Shown here one piece after another: positions 33,611-34,958 of a DNA stretch of 34,958 nt. The notes under the pieces were generated by a model, which was not told the DNA's origin, ran no database searches, and saw only the letters and a program-made list of their open reading frames with translations. The position numbers and the translations under genes were made by a program. This stretch comes from an uncultured Brachyspira sp. (lineage in GTDB: Bacteria > Spirochaetota > Brachyspiria > Brachyspirales > Brachyspiraceae), in assembly GCF_934747485.1 (NCBI RefSeq), contig NZ_CAKVGN010000025.1, forward strand, positions 1-34,958, given 5' to 3'. Within the stretch, counting starts at the first letter, position 1. Every line of letters starts with the position of its first letter.

Positions 33611-34720
33611 ATGGGAAGCGTATTTGGAAATAATTTGAAATTAAGCATATTTGGAGAATCTCACGGAGAGGCCATAGGCTGTGTATTAGACGGATTTCCT
33701 TATGGAATAAATATAGATAATAATTTTATAGAAAGTGAAATGGAAAGAAGAAGAGCTAAAAACAATAAAATCTCTACAACAAGACAGGAAAGCGACAAAG
33801 TTGAAATATTATCAGGAGTTTTGGATAATATAAGCACAGGCATGCCAATAGCTTCTATTATAAAAAACGAAAACAAAAGAAGCGGAGATTATTCTAATTT
33901 AAAAGTTTTGCCTAGACCATCACATAGTGATTATACTGCTATGCTAAGATACGAAGGTTTTAACGATATAAGAGGAGGCGGACATTTCTCTGGAAGGCTT
34001 ACTGCTCCTTTAGTATTTGCTGGTGCTTTGGCTAAACTCGCTCTTAAAGAAAAGTTTGATATTAATATAGCAGGACACATAAAACAAATATACAACATAA
34101 AAGATAAATACCCTAATAATGAGCTTCCAAGTTATGATGAGTTTATAAAGAACTATAATAAAAAATTGAGTGTGTTTGATGATGATGCTATGGAGAAAAT
34201 GATTAGCACAATAGAGAAAGCTAAACTTGATATGGACTCTGTGGGAGGAATTATAACGGCGGTTGCTTTTAATGTGCCTGCTGGATTTGGTGACCCTTTT
34301 TACTCTTCTATAGAGAGCAGAATTGCTTCGTCTATGTTTGCTGTGCCTGCAGTAAAGGGTGTGGAGTTTGGAATAGGTTTTGATTTTGTAAACTACAAGG
34401 CAAGCGAATGTAATGATGCATACACCATAAAAGAAAGCAGCAACATAAAAACTATAGAAACAAAAACTAACAATAATGGCGGAATATTGGGCGGTATTTC
34501 TAATGGCATGCCTATAGTTGTGAATGCGGCAATAAAGCCTACCCCTTCAATATCTAAAGAACAATTAACATTAAACATAGAAACAAAGGAAGAAGAAGTT
34601 TTAACTATAAGAGGACGTCATGACCCTTGTATTGCTGTGAGGGCTGTTGCGGTTGTGGAGGCAGCACTTGCTGTTAGCATACTTGATTTATGTTTGGACA
34701 TGAAAGGAAAATTAATTTGA
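33611..34720 (+). CDS. aroC: Chorismate synthase
   Basis: A 369-residue AroC that converts EPSP to chorismate with reduced FMN, the last shikimate-pathway step. Signature segments are present: FGESHGEAIGCVLDG (about 14-28), RRRAKNNKISTTRQE, RPSHSDYTAMLRY, RGGGHFSGRLTAP, DSVGGI and RGRHDPCIAVRAV. Length is normal. The AGGA ribosome binding site is about 10 nt from the ATG, a little far. It stands alone on the plus strand. Its final codons overlap the -35 element of the next promoter (TTGACA at 34717-34722 contains its TGA stop). Confidence 0.97.
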   Translation: MGSVFGNNLKLSIFGESHGEAIGCVLDGFPYGINIDNNFIESEMERRRAKNNKISTTRQESDKVEILSGVLDNISTGMPIASIIKNENKRSGDYSNLKVLPRPSHSDYTAMLRYEGFNDIRGGGHFSGRLTAPLVFAGALAKLALKEKFDINIAGHIKQIYNIKDKYPNNELPSYDEFIKNYNKKLSVFDDDAMEKMISTIEKAKLDMDSVGGIITAVAFNVPAGFGDPFYSSIESRIASSMFAVPAVKGVEFGIGFDFVNYKASECNDAYTIKESSNIKTIETKTNNNGGILGGISNGMPIVVNAAIKPTPSISKEQLTLNIETKEEEVLTIRGRHDPCIAVRAVAVVEAALAVSILDLCLDMKGKLI

Positions 34721-34766
34721 CAAAACCTGTTTTTTTAAATATACTACATAATAGTATATTTAAAAA
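34717..34766 (+). promoter_or_regulatory. Strong promoter covered by a 15-bp-arm palindrome (candidate operator)
   Basis: TTGACA (34717-34722) and TATACT (34740-34745) with exact 17-nt spacing. A perfect inverted repeat, TTTTTAAATATACTA (34732-34746) and TAGTATATTTAAAAA (34752-34766), has a 5-nt centre (CATAA). It covers the -10, and its centre coincides with the expected transcription start. The left arm would therefore not be transcribed, which favours a protein-binding operator over an RNA hairpin. The ribosome binding site AAGGA follows at 34765-34769. Confidence 0.8.
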
Positions 34767-34775
34767 GGATTATAT

Positions 34776-34859
34776 ATGTGAGGAGCAGCTTGCTTAATCG
34801 GTCTGATTATAGCTGGAATAATTGGTTTAATTGATAAAGTAAAAGGAAAAAAAGAATAA
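34776..34859 (+). CDS. Mini-gene with in-frame UGA at codon 2, candidate small selenoprotein
   Basis: The frame reads ATG, TGA, then 25 sense codons and TAA. If UGA is decoded, the product is 27 residues: Met, Sec (or another residue), GAACLIGLIIAGIIGLI as a single membrane-type helix, then a basic tail DKVKGKKE. AAGGA lies 6 nt before the ATG and a consensus promoter with a large palindrome precedes it, so it is built like a real regulated gene. A Cys at position 6 would give a U-x-x-x-C pair. A hairpin with a GGUCU loop starts at a suitable distance after the UGA. Alternatives are a decayed gene (TGG or TGC to TGA) or a chance frame. No selenocysteine machinery is in the window. Confidence 0.4.
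34792..34813 (+). promoter_or_regulatory. SECIS-like hairpin
   Basis: GCTTAATC (34792-34799) pairs with GATTA (34805-34809) and AGC (34811-34813), one bulged T at 34810, around the apical loop GGTCT (34800-34804). An alternative outer helix uses CAGCT (34786-34790) and AGCTG (34811-34815). The loop starts 18 nt after the UGA at 34779-34781. Bacterial SECIS elements are known to need a hairpin about 16-37 nt after UGA with G in the first two loop bases, and the E. coli fdhF loop contains GGUC. The bulge here is on the 3' side, unlike fdhF. Confidence 0.4.
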
Positions 34860-34882
34860 GTTAGTAAGTTATTAAAAAATAA

Positions 34883-34958
34883 GGGGCTGTCCTAGATAAC
34901 TAAAAAAGCTCCTTTCTTGCTAAATTATATATAATTTCCAATTGTTTTTCAACTTTAG
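34883..34958 (-). mobile_element. Probable insertion-sequence end
   Basis: GGGGCTGTCCTAGATAA (34883-34899) looks like the terminal inverted repeat of an insertion sequence of the kind ending GGGGCTGTC, and a reading frame stops just inside it on the minus strand, a common transposase layout. The rest lies outside the window, so neither the family nor a target duplication can be verified. The same stretch also forms a weak stem, AAGGGGCT (34881-34888) with AGCTCCTT (34907-34914), that could end transcription of the mini-gene. Confidence 0.4.
34900..34958 (-). CDS. C-terminal end of a protein, probably transposase (partial)
   Basis: The minus strand has an open frame entering from the window edge and ending KVEKQLEIIYNLARKELF, then TAG at 34902-34900. 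The composition and the GGGGCTGTCC-type sequence just beyond the stop suggest the 3' end of a transposase gene. Only 18 residues are visible, so no family can be assigned. Confidence 0.4.
   Translation of the reverse strand, partial: KVEKQLEIIYNLARKELF

Noticed and set aside
34732..34766. Reading the 35-bp palindrome as the aroC terminator
   Set aside because: No T tract follows the right arm on the plus strand, and the arms overlap a consensus promoter so that its start site falls at the centre; operator is the better reading.

Overview
The window looks like chromosomal DNA of a spirochaete, most probably Brachyspira. This is judged from the very AT-rich composition, codon use dominated by A/T-ending codons, tandem Bmp/PnrA-type nucleoside-binding lipoproteins, duplicated MglB-like sugar-binding proteins, a LolA/RodZ/LptB envelope set and a protein resembling the long N-terminal part of spirochaetal GreA. 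No species-level search was possible. No tRNA, rRNA or CRISPR array was seen.

Layout. Positions 1-77 are a pure TGCGA pentanucleotide tandem array cut by the window edge. Positions 212-8437 (minus strand) form one nucleoside import and breakdown operon, read right to left: deoC, two nucleoside phosphorylases, two Bmp lipoproteins, a double ABC ATPase and two permeases. A MATE exporter follows (8530-9885), then clpC (10206-12710) with a clear terminator. Positions 12859-19113 (minus) look like one operon: lolA, rodZ, rimO, a ClpX-like ATPase without the zinc domain, an ECF-type sigma factor and a small membrane protein overlapping it by 4 nt (candidate anti-sigma).

Positions 19313-23475 (plus) hold two secreted PepSY-like proteins, the first apparently leaderless, and two large helical-repeat proteins. 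Positions 23879-26548 (minus) hold HIT, TatD and two secreted unknowns. A ZIP metal transporter (plus) is followed by two hairpin-rich repeats. lptB and ferritin (minus) diverge from lexA (plus). Positions 30321-33420 (minus) hold an oxidoreductase and two MglB-like proteins, and aroC (plus) follows.

The right edge holds the most unusual object. It is a 28-codon mini-gene with its own consensus promoter, a 15-bp-arm palindrome over the -10 and a good ribosome binding site. It has an in-frame UGA as codon 2, followed at selenocysteine-type distance by a hairpin with a GGUCU loop. A probable insertion-sequence end lies just beyond it.

Four intergenic regions carry members of one modular, hairpin-forming repeat family (9946-10024, 23579-23838, 27537-27750, 27811-28065), which fills all three gene-free gaps longer than 300 nt.
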